A DNA stretch of 64,000 nucleotides from Fidelibacterota bacterium (GTDB taxonomy: Bacteria; Pseudomonadota; Alphaproteobacteria; Rhodospirillales; Rhodospirillaceae): assembly GCA_947476065.1 (NCBI GenBank), contig CANJPG010000007.1:1-64000 (forward strand). The letters are read 5' to 3'. Positions 41,873 through 49,798 of this stretch are shown piece after piece. The notes beneath the pieces were generated by a model. That model had not been told where the DNA came from and did no database searches. It saw only the letters and a program-made list of their open reading frames with translations. Position 1 is the stretch's first letter. Every line of letters starts with the position of its first letter. A program made the position numbers and the translations under genes.

Positions 41873-43279
41873 CTACCCCAGCTTCCGGGCGTCGGCGATG
41901 GCGCCGGCGATGGCCGAGGCCGCGACTGTGGCGGGGCTTGCGAGGTGGGTGCGGGTTTTCGGTCCCTGGCGGTTTTCGAAGTTGCGGTTGGTGGAACTGA
42001 TGACGCGCTCTTTTTCACCGAAGGACTCGCCGCCCGCAAAGAAACACATCGAGCAGCCCGCCTCGCGCCATTCGAAGCCGGCATCGGTGAAGATGCGGTC
42101 GAGGCCCTCGGCTTCTGCATCTCGTTTGACCTTGGTCGAACCCGGCACGACGATGGCGCGCACGCCGGCTTTGACGTGGCGGCCCTTCACGACGGCCGCG
42201 GCCGCCTGGAGGTCGCTGAGGCGCGCATTGGTGCACGAGCCAATAAAGGCTGCGGTGATCGGCAGACCTTCAAGTTTCATGCCCGGTGTCAGGTCCATGT
42301 ACTGCAGCGCCTTCTCGGCGGCCTTGCGGACGGCGTCATCGGCGGTCGCCGCGGGATCGGGCACTTCGCCGGCGATAGGCGACGTCTGGCCGGGGCTTGT
42401 GCCCCAGGTGACGGTGGGCGAAATATCGGCGCAGTCGATCACGATCTCTTGGTCGAATACCGCGTCGGCATCGCTGTTGAGCGTGCGCCAGTGCGCCACG
42501 GCTTGATCCCACAGGGCACCCGCGGGCGCGTAGGGCCGGCCCTCGATCCAGGCGAAGGTGGTTTCATCGGGCGCGATGATGCCGGTGAAGGCGCCGAATT
42601 CCACGGCCATGTTGCAGATGGTGAAACGGTTTTCCTGCGGCAGGCTGGTGATGCCGGGTCCGGCGAACTCGATGGCATAGCCCGATCCGCCCGAGGCCGA
42701 GTATTTGCCGATCAGGTGCAGGATCATGTCTTTCGAGGTCACGCCCGGACCAAGTTTGCCGGTGAAGGTCACGCGCATCATCTTCGGCTTGGCCACTTCC
42801 AGCGTCTTGGTAGCCAGGGCATGTGTGCCCTGGGTCGAGCCGATGCCCCAGGCGAAGGCGCCCAACGCCCCGAGGGTACAGCTGTGGCTATCGGGACAGA
42901 CCTGCGTGAAGCCCGGCAGGGTAATGCCCTGTTCGGCCGAGACCACGTGGACGATGCCCTGGCGGGGGTCCTTGATGTCGAAGAGGTTGACGCCGGCGGC
43001 CAGGGCCGCGGCCCGGGTTGTCAGGATGAAGTCTTTGCCCGAAGGCATCAGGGTGTCGTCCCCGCGACCAGGCAATGTATCGACGATATGATCCATGGTC
43101 ACAAAGACATGCTCTTTGTGGCGCACGGGGATGTTGCGCGCAGCGAGTTCCTTTAAGGAAACCGAGCCGGTGCGCTCGTGCAAAAAGATGCGGTCGATAT
43201 ACAGAAGCGCCGCCCCGCCGCCGAGATCGGCAACGGTATGCAACTTCCACAACTTCTCAATGAGTGTCTGGCCCGTCAT
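41873..43279 (-). CDS. leuC: 3-Isopropylmalate dehydratase-type large subunit
   Basis: The 468-residue protein begins MTGQTLIEKLWKLH, as LeuC proteins do, so the ATG at 43279 is preferred over a TTG at 43288. It keeps VCPDSHSCTLGALGAFAWGIG, AFIGSCTNARLSDLQ and AGCSMCF, that is, all three Fe-S cysteines, in contrast to the second large subunit at 33327. The [4Fe-4S] hydro-lyase should therefore be active. Context points to the hydration of a methylmaleate-type acid as the first step of the operon leuC-leuD-CoA transferase-lyase. An operator dyad lies 88 bp upstream. Confidence 0.9.
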   Translation of the reverse strand: MTGQTLIEKLWKLHTVADLGGGAALLYIDRIFLHERTGSVSLKELAARNIPVRHKEHVFVTMDHIVDTLPGRGDDTLMPSGKDFILTTRAAALAAGVNLFDIKDPRQGIVHVVSAEQGITLPGFTQVCPDSHSCTLGALGAFAWGIGSTQGTHALATKTLEVAKPKMMRVTFTGKLGPGVTSKDMILHLIGKYSASGGSGYAIEFAGPGITSLPQENRFTICNMAVEFGAFTGIIAPDETTFAWIEGRPYAPAGALWDQAVAHWRTLNSDADAVFDQEIVIDCADISPTVTWGTSPGQTSPIAGEVPDPAATADDAVRKAAEKALQYMDLTPGMKLEGLPITAAFIGSCTNARLSDLQAAAAVVKGRHVKAGVRAIVVPGSTKVKRDAEAEGLDRIFTDAGFEWREAGCSMCFFAGGESFGEKERVISSTNRNFENRQGPKTRTHLASPATVAASAIAGAIADARKLG

Positions 43280-43366
43280 GGGTTTCAAATAGCCCCCGCA
43301 CTTGTTACACGCTACCTAAAACCGGCAGCCACTGGCATGCGGACAGTTCTTATTTTTCGGCGTTCC

Positions 43367-43383
43367 TATGCAATAAATGCATG
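43367..43383. promoter_or_regulatory. 17-bp dyad operator, site 5
   Basis: TATGCAATAAATGCATG keeps ATGC-N7-GCAT and differs from the consensus only in the last base. It lies 88 bp upstream of leuC. Confidence 0.62.
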
Positions 43384-43406
43384 AGGCCGCGGGGGGCCAG
43401 AGCTCC

Positions 43407-43769
43407 CTACTTTTTGGCGCCGAGGGCCTTGGCTTCGACGGCGTCGATATCGACGATTTTATCGATGATGCAGGTGCCGCCATTGAGCACATGCAGGGGC
43501 GTCGAGCGGCATAGCTCATAGGTCTGCATACCAAAGGAGAAGGCTTGTTCGGTTGCCAGTCCCAAGCAGCGCTCGACGAGGTCGATGCGTTTGAAGGCCT
43601 TGCGCTTCATGGTGACCAAAATGGTTTGCCCGTCGATGACCGTAGTGTGATCGACCGCACTCATCTCGATGCACTGCTGTGTTTTGACGGCCTCGGCGGC
43701 CCTGGCCGGCAATGCTGCCGCCAAGCCTAAAGCCATGGGTGCGAGGAATAGGAAGGTGCGCAAAGACAT
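43407..43769 (-). CDS. Small exported protein, DUF6491-like
   Basis: The 120-residue product starts at the ATG at 43769 and has a signal peptide (ending ALPARAAE). The mature part has four cysteines (QQCIEM, ERCLGL, ELCRST, GTCIID) and the pattern TVIDGQTILVTMKRKAFKRIDLVERC, which resembles the small exported DUF6491 proteins. The role is unknown. It stands alone between leuC and the MFS gene. Confidence 0.7.
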   Translation of the reverse strand: MSLRTFLFLAPMALGLAAALPARAAEAVKTQQCIEMSAVDHTTVIDGQTILVTMKRKAFKRIDLVERCLGLATEQAFSFGMQTYELCRSTPLHVLNGGTCIIDKIVDIDAVEAKALGAKK

Positions 43770-43982
43770 GACTCTTTCTCCTTCGCCAGCCGATTGCAGA
43801 AAACGCATATAACTACGATCTAATAGCGTGTGCTCAACAAGAAGCCTGTTGCTAGACTTTGCGGGCATTGAGTTCGCGGTCGCTTCTTACGTCCTCCCCG
43901 GGAATTTGAGCGAACAGGCTCGATGCGGGTGCAGCGGCCACCCAGGGGGCTTGCCGTATACTCCTCTGTGATATCTCTCCCC

Positions 43983-44014
43983 ATCACCCCGGTGCACTCC
44001 CGCGCCGGGGTGAT
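43983..44014 (-). terminator. Hairpin downstream of the MFS gene
   Basis: ATCACCCCGG (43983-43992) pairs perfectly with CCGGGGTGAT (44005-44014) around a 12-base loop, 25 bases past the MFS stop. The T-rich side lies on the plus strand (TCTCTTT), so the direction of action is uncertain. Confidence 0.55.
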
Positions 44015-44038
44015 TCTCTTTGGGGATCACCCATCACC

Positions 44039-45370
44039 TCAGGCTGAACGGCGCAGGACGCCCTTCGGCACAAAAACCAGCGTGGTGATGGAGGCCAGCA
44101 CCATCACCGCGAGGATGGGTATAAATGCATACAGGAGCGAGCCGGTGTTGGTCTTGATCGCGCCGACCACATAGGGGCTGACAAAGCCGCCGGTCGCACC
44201 CACAGTGTTGATCAAGGCCACGCCTACGGCGGCTACGGGTGCCGGCAGGTAGGTCGTCGCAATCGCCCAGAAGGTCGGGAACGCGCCCATGACGCCCGCC
44301 AGAGCCAACGACAACGCGAGGATCGAGAACAACAAACTGTCAGGCTGCATGGCCGACAGCGCGAGGCCTAGTGCCGAAAGCGTCAGCGGAATTGCGAAAT
44401 GCCAGCCACGCTCCAAGGTTTTGTCCGAGTGACGCGCGTTCAGCACCATCGCCGCCATGGCGACGACGTTTGGGATTACCGCGTAGAGCCCGACATAGAA
44501 CATGTTGGTAACGCCGGTGGCTTTGATGATGGTCGGCGTCCAGAAGGTCACGGCGTAGTAGCCGCAGAGCACACCGAATATCCCGAAACCCAGAACATAG
44601 ACCAGCGGATCCAGGAAAATGCTTTTGCCTGCCATCGCTGCATTGGCCGCCTTGATGGCTTCGTCGTCAGCTAGCTTCTTGTTCATCGCCTGCTGTTCGG
44701 CCGCCGTAAGCCACTTTGCATCGTTGGGACGGTCGGTCAGCATGAAATAGGTTATGAACGCGAAGGCCACGCTGGGGATGCCTTCGAGGATGAACAGCCA
44801 CTGCCAGTTCGCCAGGCCTTCAACGCCGTCCCAGGATTGCAGGATCCAGCCCGACAACGGCCCGCTGATCATGCTGGCGACGAGGCCCGAGGTCAGCAGG
44901 AGCGCAAGCGTGGCACCCTTGCGGCTGGCGGGAAACCAGTAGCCCAGATACAGCACGATGCCCGGCCATACGCCGGCCTCGAAAATGCCCAGCAGGAAAC
45001 GGATGGCGTAGAACTGCATCGGCGTCGTGATCAGCGCCGTCGCCATCGACGCGAACCCCCAGAGCGCCATGATCCAGGAAATTGTCTTACGTGCGCCGAA
45101 ACGCGCGAGGATGAGGTTGCTTGGGATTTCGAAGATGAAATAGCTGATGAAGAAGATGCCGGCTCCCAGGCCGTAGATGGCATCGCTGAAGCCCAGCTTT
45201 TCTTTCATCGAGAGCTGCGCGAAACTGACGTTGAGGCGGTCGATATAACCGAGGCCGTAGACGATCAGCAGGAGCGGCAGTATGCGCCACACCGCCTTGG
45301 CGTAGGCGCCGGCGAGGACACTCTCATCGGCGGAGCCTGCGGCCACACCCGTCGTGACGTTGCTATCCAT
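44039..45370 (-). CDS. MFS transporter, anion:cation symporter type
   Basis: The 443-residue protein has twelve likely membrane segments and the features of the ACS (phthalate permease) branch: YIDRLNVSFAQLSMK in the first helix region and FEIPSNLILARFGARKTISW, the conserved loop after helix 2. ACS members import organic anions such as phthalate, tartrate, hexuronates and hydroxybenzoates with protons. The context suggests import of an organic acid for the catabolic operons. It lies 40 bp upstream of nothing in the same operon except the cytochrome c gene at 45411, which may be co-transcribed with it. Confidence 0.9.
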   Translation of the reverse strand: MDSNVTTGVAAGSADESVLAGAYAKAVWRILPLLLIVYGLGYIDRLNVSFAQLSMKEKLGFSDAIYGLGAGIFFISYFIFEIPSNLILARFGARKTISWIMALWGFASMATALITTPMQFYAIRFLLGIFEAGVWPGIVLYLGYWFPASRKGATLALLLTSGLVASMISGPLSGWILQSWDGVEGLANWQWLFILEGIPSVAFAFITYFMLTDRPNDAKWLTAAEQQAMNKKLADDEAIKAANAAMAGKSIFLDPLVYVLGFGIFGVLCGYYAVTFWTPTIIKATGVTNMFYVGLYAVIPNVVAMAAMVLNARHSDKTLERGWHFAIPLTLSALGLALSAMQPDSLLFSILALSLALAGVMGAFPTFWAIATTYLPAPVAAVGVALINTVGATGGFVSPYVVGAIKTNTGSLLYAFIPILAVMVLASITTLVFVPKGVLRRSA

Positions 45371-45410
45371 AGTCTTGCCCCCAGGCCCCCGCGCCGTATT
45401 TTAAGCGGCG

Positions 45411-45800
45411 CTATTTTTTTGTTTTCAGAAACGCGATCACCGCCTTGCGGTCTTCTTCTTTCGGCAGGCCGATGAAGGCCATCTTGTTGCCGGACAGGAA
45501 GGCTTTCGGATTGGCCAGCCACTTGTCCAGGTTCTCGTCGGTCCAAACGATACCAGCCTTTTTGACGGCGTCCGAATAGTCGAAATCGTCGCGGTGGGCC
45601 GACTTGGCGCCGATGACAGCCCAAAGATTGGGACCCAGGCCGCTGTCCTGGTCGGCGTCGGCCACGTGGCACGCACGGCAGGCGTTAAAAACGCGCGATC
45701 CGGCTTTCACCAGCGCGGCATCGGCATCATCGGCCAAAACCTGGCCACTGGTGGCAACTACAAAACCGGCCAAAGCCGCAAAAAACGAAACACGCAGCAC
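45411..45800 (-). CDS. Periplasmic class I cytochrome c
   Basis: The 129-residue protein has a signal peptide (ending GQVLAD), a haem c motif CRACH (Cys41, Cys44, His45), GLGPNLWAVIGAKS after it and a probable axial Met in GNKMAFIGL, the standard c550/c2 layout. It uses a GTG start with GGAG six bases upstream. It may carry electrons from a periplasmic or membrane oxidation of the pathway. A perfect-arm operator dyad lies 83 bp upstream, shared with the divergent IclR gene. Confidence 0.9.
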   Translation of the reverse strand: MLRVSFFAALAGFVVATSGQVLADDADAALVKAGSRVFNACRACHVADADQDSGLGPNLWAVIGAKSAHRDDFDYSDAVKKAGIVWTDENLDKWLANPKAFLSGNKMAFIGLPKEEDRKAVIAFLKTKK

Positions 45801-45882
45801 AGAAACTCCAATACTTTTTTATGACACTTCGAAAAGGGTAGCAGCCGCTTGTGCGAAAACTATGGCGATTTACAACGCTACA

Positions 45883-45899
45883 TATGCGCTTTTCGCATA
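45883..45899. promoter_or_regulatory. 17-bp dyad operator, site 6
   Basis: TATGCGCTTTTCGCATA has 6-bp perfect arms and a T-N11-A box. It lies between the divergent cytochrome c (82 bp) and IclR (57 bp) genes. Confidence 0.72.
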
Positions 45900-45956
45900 A
45901 AACTAATACCAAATGTGCATGACTGATCGGTAACGGAAAAGTATCCTTGGCGCTAC

Positions 45957-46718
45957 ATGGCCATTCGTTCCATCAGCCGCGCGCTCGCGATCCTGAAATC
46001 CATCAACCGTCACGGCTCGATGACGTTGACGGAAATCGCCGCCGAAGCGCGCCTGCCCTATCCTACCGTCACGCGCATTGTGCAGACATTGATCGCGGAG
46101 GGTTACGTCGCGCGCGGCGTAGAGCGCAAGCGCTTTCACCCGACCGCCGCCGTGCAGACACTCGCGCTGGGTTTTCAGTCACACGACCGTCTGGCCGTCA
46201 TCTCGCAAAACCACATCGCGGCCTTGACCAAGAAACTGGCCTGGCCGGTGACGGTCGCCACACGCGTCGGCCTCTCGATGATGGTACGTACGTCGACCCA
46301 CGCGCAGACCGCCCTTACCCTCAATATTTACTACCCCGGCTATACCTTGCCCATTCTCGGCTGCGCGTCGGGCAAAGCATATCTAGCGGCCGTCGAGGCT
46401 GACGAACGGCGCAACATTCTTGAGGGAGTCCGGCGTCACGGCGACAGCGAAGAACGCGCGGCGGTCAAACAGTTTGAATCGCCGACTTTCATCCGCCGCC
46501 AGCGCAGCCAAGGCTACGCTACGCAGAAGCACAACGTCCATACCGAGAACCCGGGCAAGACGTCCTCCATTGCCGTACCGCTATTTCAGGGAAATGACGT
46601 TGCCGGCGCGCTCAGCCTGATCTTCTTCGCTTCGGCCATGAAGATGGGCGAAGCGGAGATGCGTTTCGTGCCGGAGCTACAGGCCACCGCCGCCGCGATC
46701 GGCAAAGAGCTTACTTGA
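45957..46718 (+). CDS. IclR-family transcriptional regulator
   Basis: The 253-residue protein has an N-terminal winged helix (RALAILKSINRHGSMTLTEIAAEA, PTVTRIVQTLIAEGYV) and the IclR effector domain with LPILGCASGKAYLAA and a C-terminal SIAVPLF. Members resembling MhpR and PcaR activate aromatic-acid catabolism. It is next to the PuuE-like/isomerase/monooxygenase operon and overlaps the convergent PuuE-like gene by 8 bp. It may control the 49623-49799 divergent promoter, whose dyad has a TTCGC-N3-GCGAA core of the kind bound by IclR proteins. Confidence 0.92.
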   Translation: MAIRSISRALAILKSINRHGSMTLTEIAAEARLPYPTVTRIVQTLIAEGYVARGVERKRFHPTAAVQTLALGFQSHDRLAVISQNHIAALTKKLAWPVTVATRVGLSMMVRTSTHAQTALTLNIYYPGYTLPILGCASGKAYLAAVEADERRNILEGVRRHGDSEERAAVKQFESPTFIRRQRSQGYATQKHNVHTENPGKTSSIAVPLFQGNDVAGALSLIFFASAMKMGEAEMRFVPELQATAAAIGKELT

Positions 46719-47619
46719 TGTGGCCGGCGTGGTTCTCCGCGTACCAGGCTGCGACCTCTTCGCGCTTGGGGAACCACACACCCGGCAGCGTCTTGGCAAA
46801 GGCCAGGAACTCGCGAATGGCCCGCACGCGATAGGCGCGTCCGCTCACGTGCGGATGTAGGCCGACGTTCATCATCCGGCCCGAACCTGAGTCCGTGGCT
46901 TCTCTCAGCAATTCGCTCAATTCTTCCTTGAGGATGTCGCGGAACTCGTCGGTGGTGTGGTTGCGCCGCGTCAGCAGCGTGAAATCGTTGATCTCGTTGG
47001 AATACGGCACCGACACCAAGGGGCCTTTGGGCGTCTCGATCATATACGGTTGATCGTCGTTCATCAGGTCGCAATAGAACAACAAGCCGTGTTCCTTGAG
47101 AATACCCGGCGTATTGGGCGTACCGCGCAGGCTGGAGGACAGCCAGCCCCTGGCGGGCTTGCCGTAGAATTCCTGATAGACCTTCAGCGTGTTCTCGACG
47201 ATCTCGCGCTCTTTGGCCGGGTTGCCGGCGTATTCGGTGAGCAGCTCGCCTTGCTCATAGTTGTGCGCCAGCACTTCCCAGCCGCGCTCGGCGGGCGCAC
47301 GCGCGATTTCCGGAAGCACCAAGGCGGTCTTGGCATTGATGGTGCAGCTGGCAGGCACCTTGGCTTTGTCGAAGGCCTCGAACAGACGCCAGATGCCCAC
47401 GCGCTGGCCGTATTCGCGCCAGGTGAAGTTGGGGAAGTCGGCGACGTTGCCGGGCAGAATGTCGGGCAGGATCGGTGGGCCGCCAGCGTAGTACGGCTTG
47501 GTGGTGTCCTTGACCATGTCCCAGGTTTCGAGATTCAGGGTGAGGATGAGCGCAACCTGCTTGCCCTCGGGCCACTTCAGGGGGCCGCGCTTTGAAATCG
47601 GCGAAAACGGATATTTCAT
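46711..47619 (-). CDS. PuuE/CE4-type polysaccharide-deacetylase-fold hydrolase 3
   Basis: The 302-residue protein shares the PuuE-like order: KQVALILTLNLETWD, TWREYGQRVGIWRLFEAFDK, GWLSSSLRGTPNTPGILKEHG and LHPHVSGRAYRV. Its motif-2 segment is WEVLAHNYEQGE, so the histidine is kept but the following Gly is Asn. It follows the maleate-isomerase-like gene by 2 bp and is the last gene of the operon 49623-46711. As for its paralogues, hydrolysis of a cyclic imide, amide or ureide is inferred; sugar deacetylation is unlikely because there is no signal peptide. Confidence 0.83.
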   Translation of the reverse strand: MKYPFSPISKRGPLKWPEGKQVALILTLNLETWDMVKDTTKPYYAGGPPILPDILPGNVADFPNFTWREYGQRVGIWRLFEAFDKAKVPASCTINAKTALVLPEIARAPAERGWEVLAHNYEQGELLTEYAGNPAKEREIVENTLKVYQEFYGKPARGWLSSSLRGTPNTPGILKEHGLLFYCDLMNDDQPYMIETPKGPLVSVPYSNEINDFTLLTRRNHTTDEFRDILKEELSELLREATDSGSGRMMNVGLHPHVSGRAYRVRAIREFLAFAKTLPGVWFPKREEVAAWYAENHAGHIK

Positions 47620-47621
47620 GA

Positions 47622-48380
47622 CTAATAATCCGACAACAGACGGCCGTGGCCCTGCACTTTATCCATAATTCCGGCATCGCGCAGTGAATACCAGTAGGTG
47701 GCGGAATTGATGGCGATGACCGGCTTTTCCAGCCAGCGTTCGGCCTCGGCGGCGACCGCGACACAGGCCAGGTTGGTGCCGACCTGGATGATCGCGTCGG
47801 GTCCGGTGGCGTTCAACTCGATGATCGCCTTGCGCAGCGTTTCCGGCTGCTCATGGGCGATAAGCATGGGGCTCGCGCACTTCAGGCCGATCAGACCGAC
47901 GACCTCGTAGCCGATGTCGGTGAAGAAGCGGCGCACGTTCTTGTCGCCCACGGGCATATAAGGCGTGAGCACCGCGACTTTCTTGATGGGTTTTTCGCGG
48001 GCATAGGTTTTCAGCGCATCTTCGCAGGCGTGGGAGCCTAGCGAGACGGTGATGCCTTTCGCGCGCTCCTCCATCTTGGCCTTCAGCTTTTCAGCACCGC
48101 CCGCGCCGTCCCAGAAGGTCTCGGCACTCATGCCCATGATGACGTAGCCGGGTGAACACGTCAGCACGCCATCTAGAGCATCGACGGTCGCATTTCGAAT
48201 ATTGTTGAGCATCACTTCGAAATCCGCGTCGGTGGTGACCACCGTGTCCGGAATGATGATGCGGCTGAAATGGTTGGTGACGCCGCGCGGCTGCATGGCC
48301 GCGTATTCAGGCTCGACGCTGGTATTGGTGGACGGCGCAATCACGCCGAACTTCATCCGGTATCCCAAACTGTCGGTCAT
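47622..48380 (-). CDS. Maleate cis-trans isomerase-like protein (Asp/Glu racemase superfamily)
   Basis: The 252-residue protein has both catalytic-type cysteines of the maleate isomerase/arylmalonate decarboxylase group, Cys75 (LTCSPGYV) and Cys206 (GTNLACVAVA), and the N-terminal FGVIAPSTNTSVEPEY and KVAVLTPYMPVGDKNVRRFF. The family isomerises maleate to fumarate through a cysteine adduct; decarboxylases of the same fold usually keep only one of these cysteines. The gene lies between the monooxygenase and a PuuE-like gene, as the isomerase does in nicotinate-type pathways. AGGAG precedes the ATG. Confidence 0.85.
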   Translation of the reverse strand: MTDSLGYRMKFGVIAPSTNTSVEPEYAAMQPRGVTNHFSRIIIPDTVVTTDADFEVMLNNIRNATVDALDGVLTCSPGYVIMGMSAETFWDGAGGAEKLKAKMEERAKGITVSLGSHACEDALKTYAREKPIKKVAVLTPYMPVGDKNVRRFFTDIGYEVVGLIGLKCASPMLIAHEQPETLRKAIIELNATGPDAIIQVGTNLACVAVAAEAERWLEKPVIAINSATYWYSLRDAGIMDKVQGHGRLLSDY

Positions 48381-48408
48381 CGCTCTGCTCCTGCCTACAA
48401 GATGGCGG

Positions 48409-49623
48409 TTACGAGATGGCGTACGAGTCCCGCACGCAGTTGATCATGGCGGCCTTCATCAAGAAATCCTTCGCGAGGGCCGGGTCAGCGGCGGTGCGCA
48501 TGAAATGAGCCTGACGCTTGCGCTGGGCCTCCGGGTCCTTCTCTTCCATCAGCTTTTTATTGTTGATGGTATGTTCCTGCACGAAATTCTGCGCCGTGAT
48601 GCGGCGCTGGCGGTCGTAGACTCCGAGCACGTCTTCATCGGCCTTGCCTTCGTGGATGGCGATGAGCTTCTCGGCCAGATTGACGCCGTCGTGGATGCCG
48701 CCGTTCATGCCCATGCCGCCCAGCGGATTGTTGATGTGGGCAGCGTCGCCTCCCAGCATCACCCGGCCCATGCGGTAGGTCGCCGCGACGCGCTGGTGCA
48801 CGTTATACAGCGTGCGGTGGCCGATGACGTAGTCGCCCTGCTTGGCCGCGAGATGGTGCAGGCGTTCCTGGATGTAGGCGTCCGACAGCAGCATCTCGTC
48901 GGTATCGCCAGGCTTGGTGGGGAACAGGACGCGCCAGAGATCGTTGCAGCGCAGGACCACGCACCATTCCTCGGGGTCGGACACATAATTCACGCCGGCC
49001 AGACGCGGCAGAAACTCTTCCAGCGGATAGGGCGTCGAAGCCACGAGGAATTTTTCAGGATATGTGAAACCCTCATACTCGATGCCGACGGCACGGCGCA
49101 CGGTGCTGGAGGCGCCATCACAGCCGAACATATAGGACCCGCGGATCTTCTCGCGGCCGTTCGGGGTTTCGACTTCGACGTCAACGCCTTCGTCGGTATT
49201 GATGACGCCGGTTACGCAGTGGCTAAAGCGCACCTTGGCGTGGGGCATATCGGCCAGCACTTCGCAGCATTCCTGACTCAGGCGCCACTGTTCACACTGC
49301 ACGCGGTAGGGATGATTGGTCTCGTCCTTCAGCACGCTCAGATCGAACTCGGCGATGTCGTTGGTACGCCTGTCGCGGTACTGGTAGCGCGAGACGATCA
49401 GGCCCATGTCTTTGAGGCGCTGGGTCATGCCGATATTGTCGAGCATATCCAGGGTCGGCGGGTGGAAGGTTGAAGCCCGGAGGTCTACGGTGACGCCGGT
49501 GTTCCGCTCCAACAGGACCACTGGCAGTCCCTTGGCTGCGAGGAACAGGGCGAAGGAGCTGCCGACCGGGCCGGCGCCCGCGACAATCACGGGACGTTCT
49601 GTGGAGATAAGCGACGAGGCCAT
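48409..49623 (-). CDS. FAD-dependent aromatic monooxygenase-like protein
   Basis: The start is the ATG at 49623; a longer frame enters the promoter. The 404-residue protein has the FAD fold VAGAGPVGSSFALFLA, the FGCDGASSTVRRAVG DG-motif, and GDAAHINNPLGGMGMNGG, the GD motif of the FAD_binding_3 hydroxylases (MhpA, PobA and 6-hydroxynicotinate monooxygenase types). It should hydroxylate an aromatic or N-heterocyclic ring with NAD(P)H and O2. It heads the operon with the isomerase and PuuE-like hydrolase 3 and is divergent from an MFS gene, with an operator dyad between them. Confidence 0.88.
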   Translation of the reverse strand: MASSLISTERPVIVAGAGPVGSSFALFLAAKGLPVVLLERNTGVTVDLRASTFHPPTLDMLDNIGMTQRLKDMGLIVSRYQYRDRRTNDIAEFDLSVLKDETNHPYRVQCEQWRLSQECCEVLADMPHAKVRFSHCVTGVINTDEGVDVEVETPNGREKIRGSYMFGCDGASSTVRRAVGIEYEGFTYPEKFLVASTPYPLEEFLPRLAGVNYVSDPEEWCVVLRCNDLWRVLFPTKPGDTDEMLLSDAYIQERLHHLAAKQGDYVIGHRTLYNVHQRVAATYRMGRVMLGGDAAHINNPLGGMGMNGGIHDGVNLAEKLIAIHEGKADEDVLGVYDRQRRITAQNFVQEHTINNKKLMEEKDPEAQRKRQAHFMRTAADPALAKDFLMKAAMINCVRDSYAIS

Positions 49624-49692
49624 GGCACACCCTTTTCTTGATTCACCCTTATCCGCCCGGGCCGTGGCTGGCGGCAATGATGCGTTGCCAAA

Positions 49693-49709
49693 TATTCGCA
49701 CAGCGAATA
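49693..49709. promoter_or_regulatory. 17-bp dyad operator, site 7 (variant)
   Basis: TATTCGCACAGCGAATA is a perfect 7-bp inverted repeat with a 3-base centre. It has the same 17-bp length and T-N11-A spacing as the other sites, but TTCGC/GCGAA arms, which suit an IclR-type protein. It lies 69 bp before the monooxygenase and 89 bp before the MFS gene. Confidence 0.68.
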
Positions 49710-49798
49710 AAACTGCAAACGCCGCGAGACAGGCTCCGCCGCCAATATATAGAGTGGCCGCACAAAATTGATCGCACGGCACGACGGCAGGGGGCGAC

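Noticed and set aside
41223-43279. Firm assignment of leuCD to leucine synthesis
   Set aside because: Sequence is typical, but leuA and leuB are absent and the operon continues into a CoA transferase and an HMG-CoA-lyase-type gene; both roles stay open.
43793-43809. Possible extra operator ATTGCAGAAAACGCATA before the DUF6491-like gene
   Set aside because: Only the right arm fits and the left arm is TTGC; kept out of the site list.
31942-49623. A standard aerobic or anaerobic nicotinate pathway
   Set aside because: No molybdenum hydroxylase, no ring-cleaving dioxygenase and no enamidase are present; only the late-step families match.
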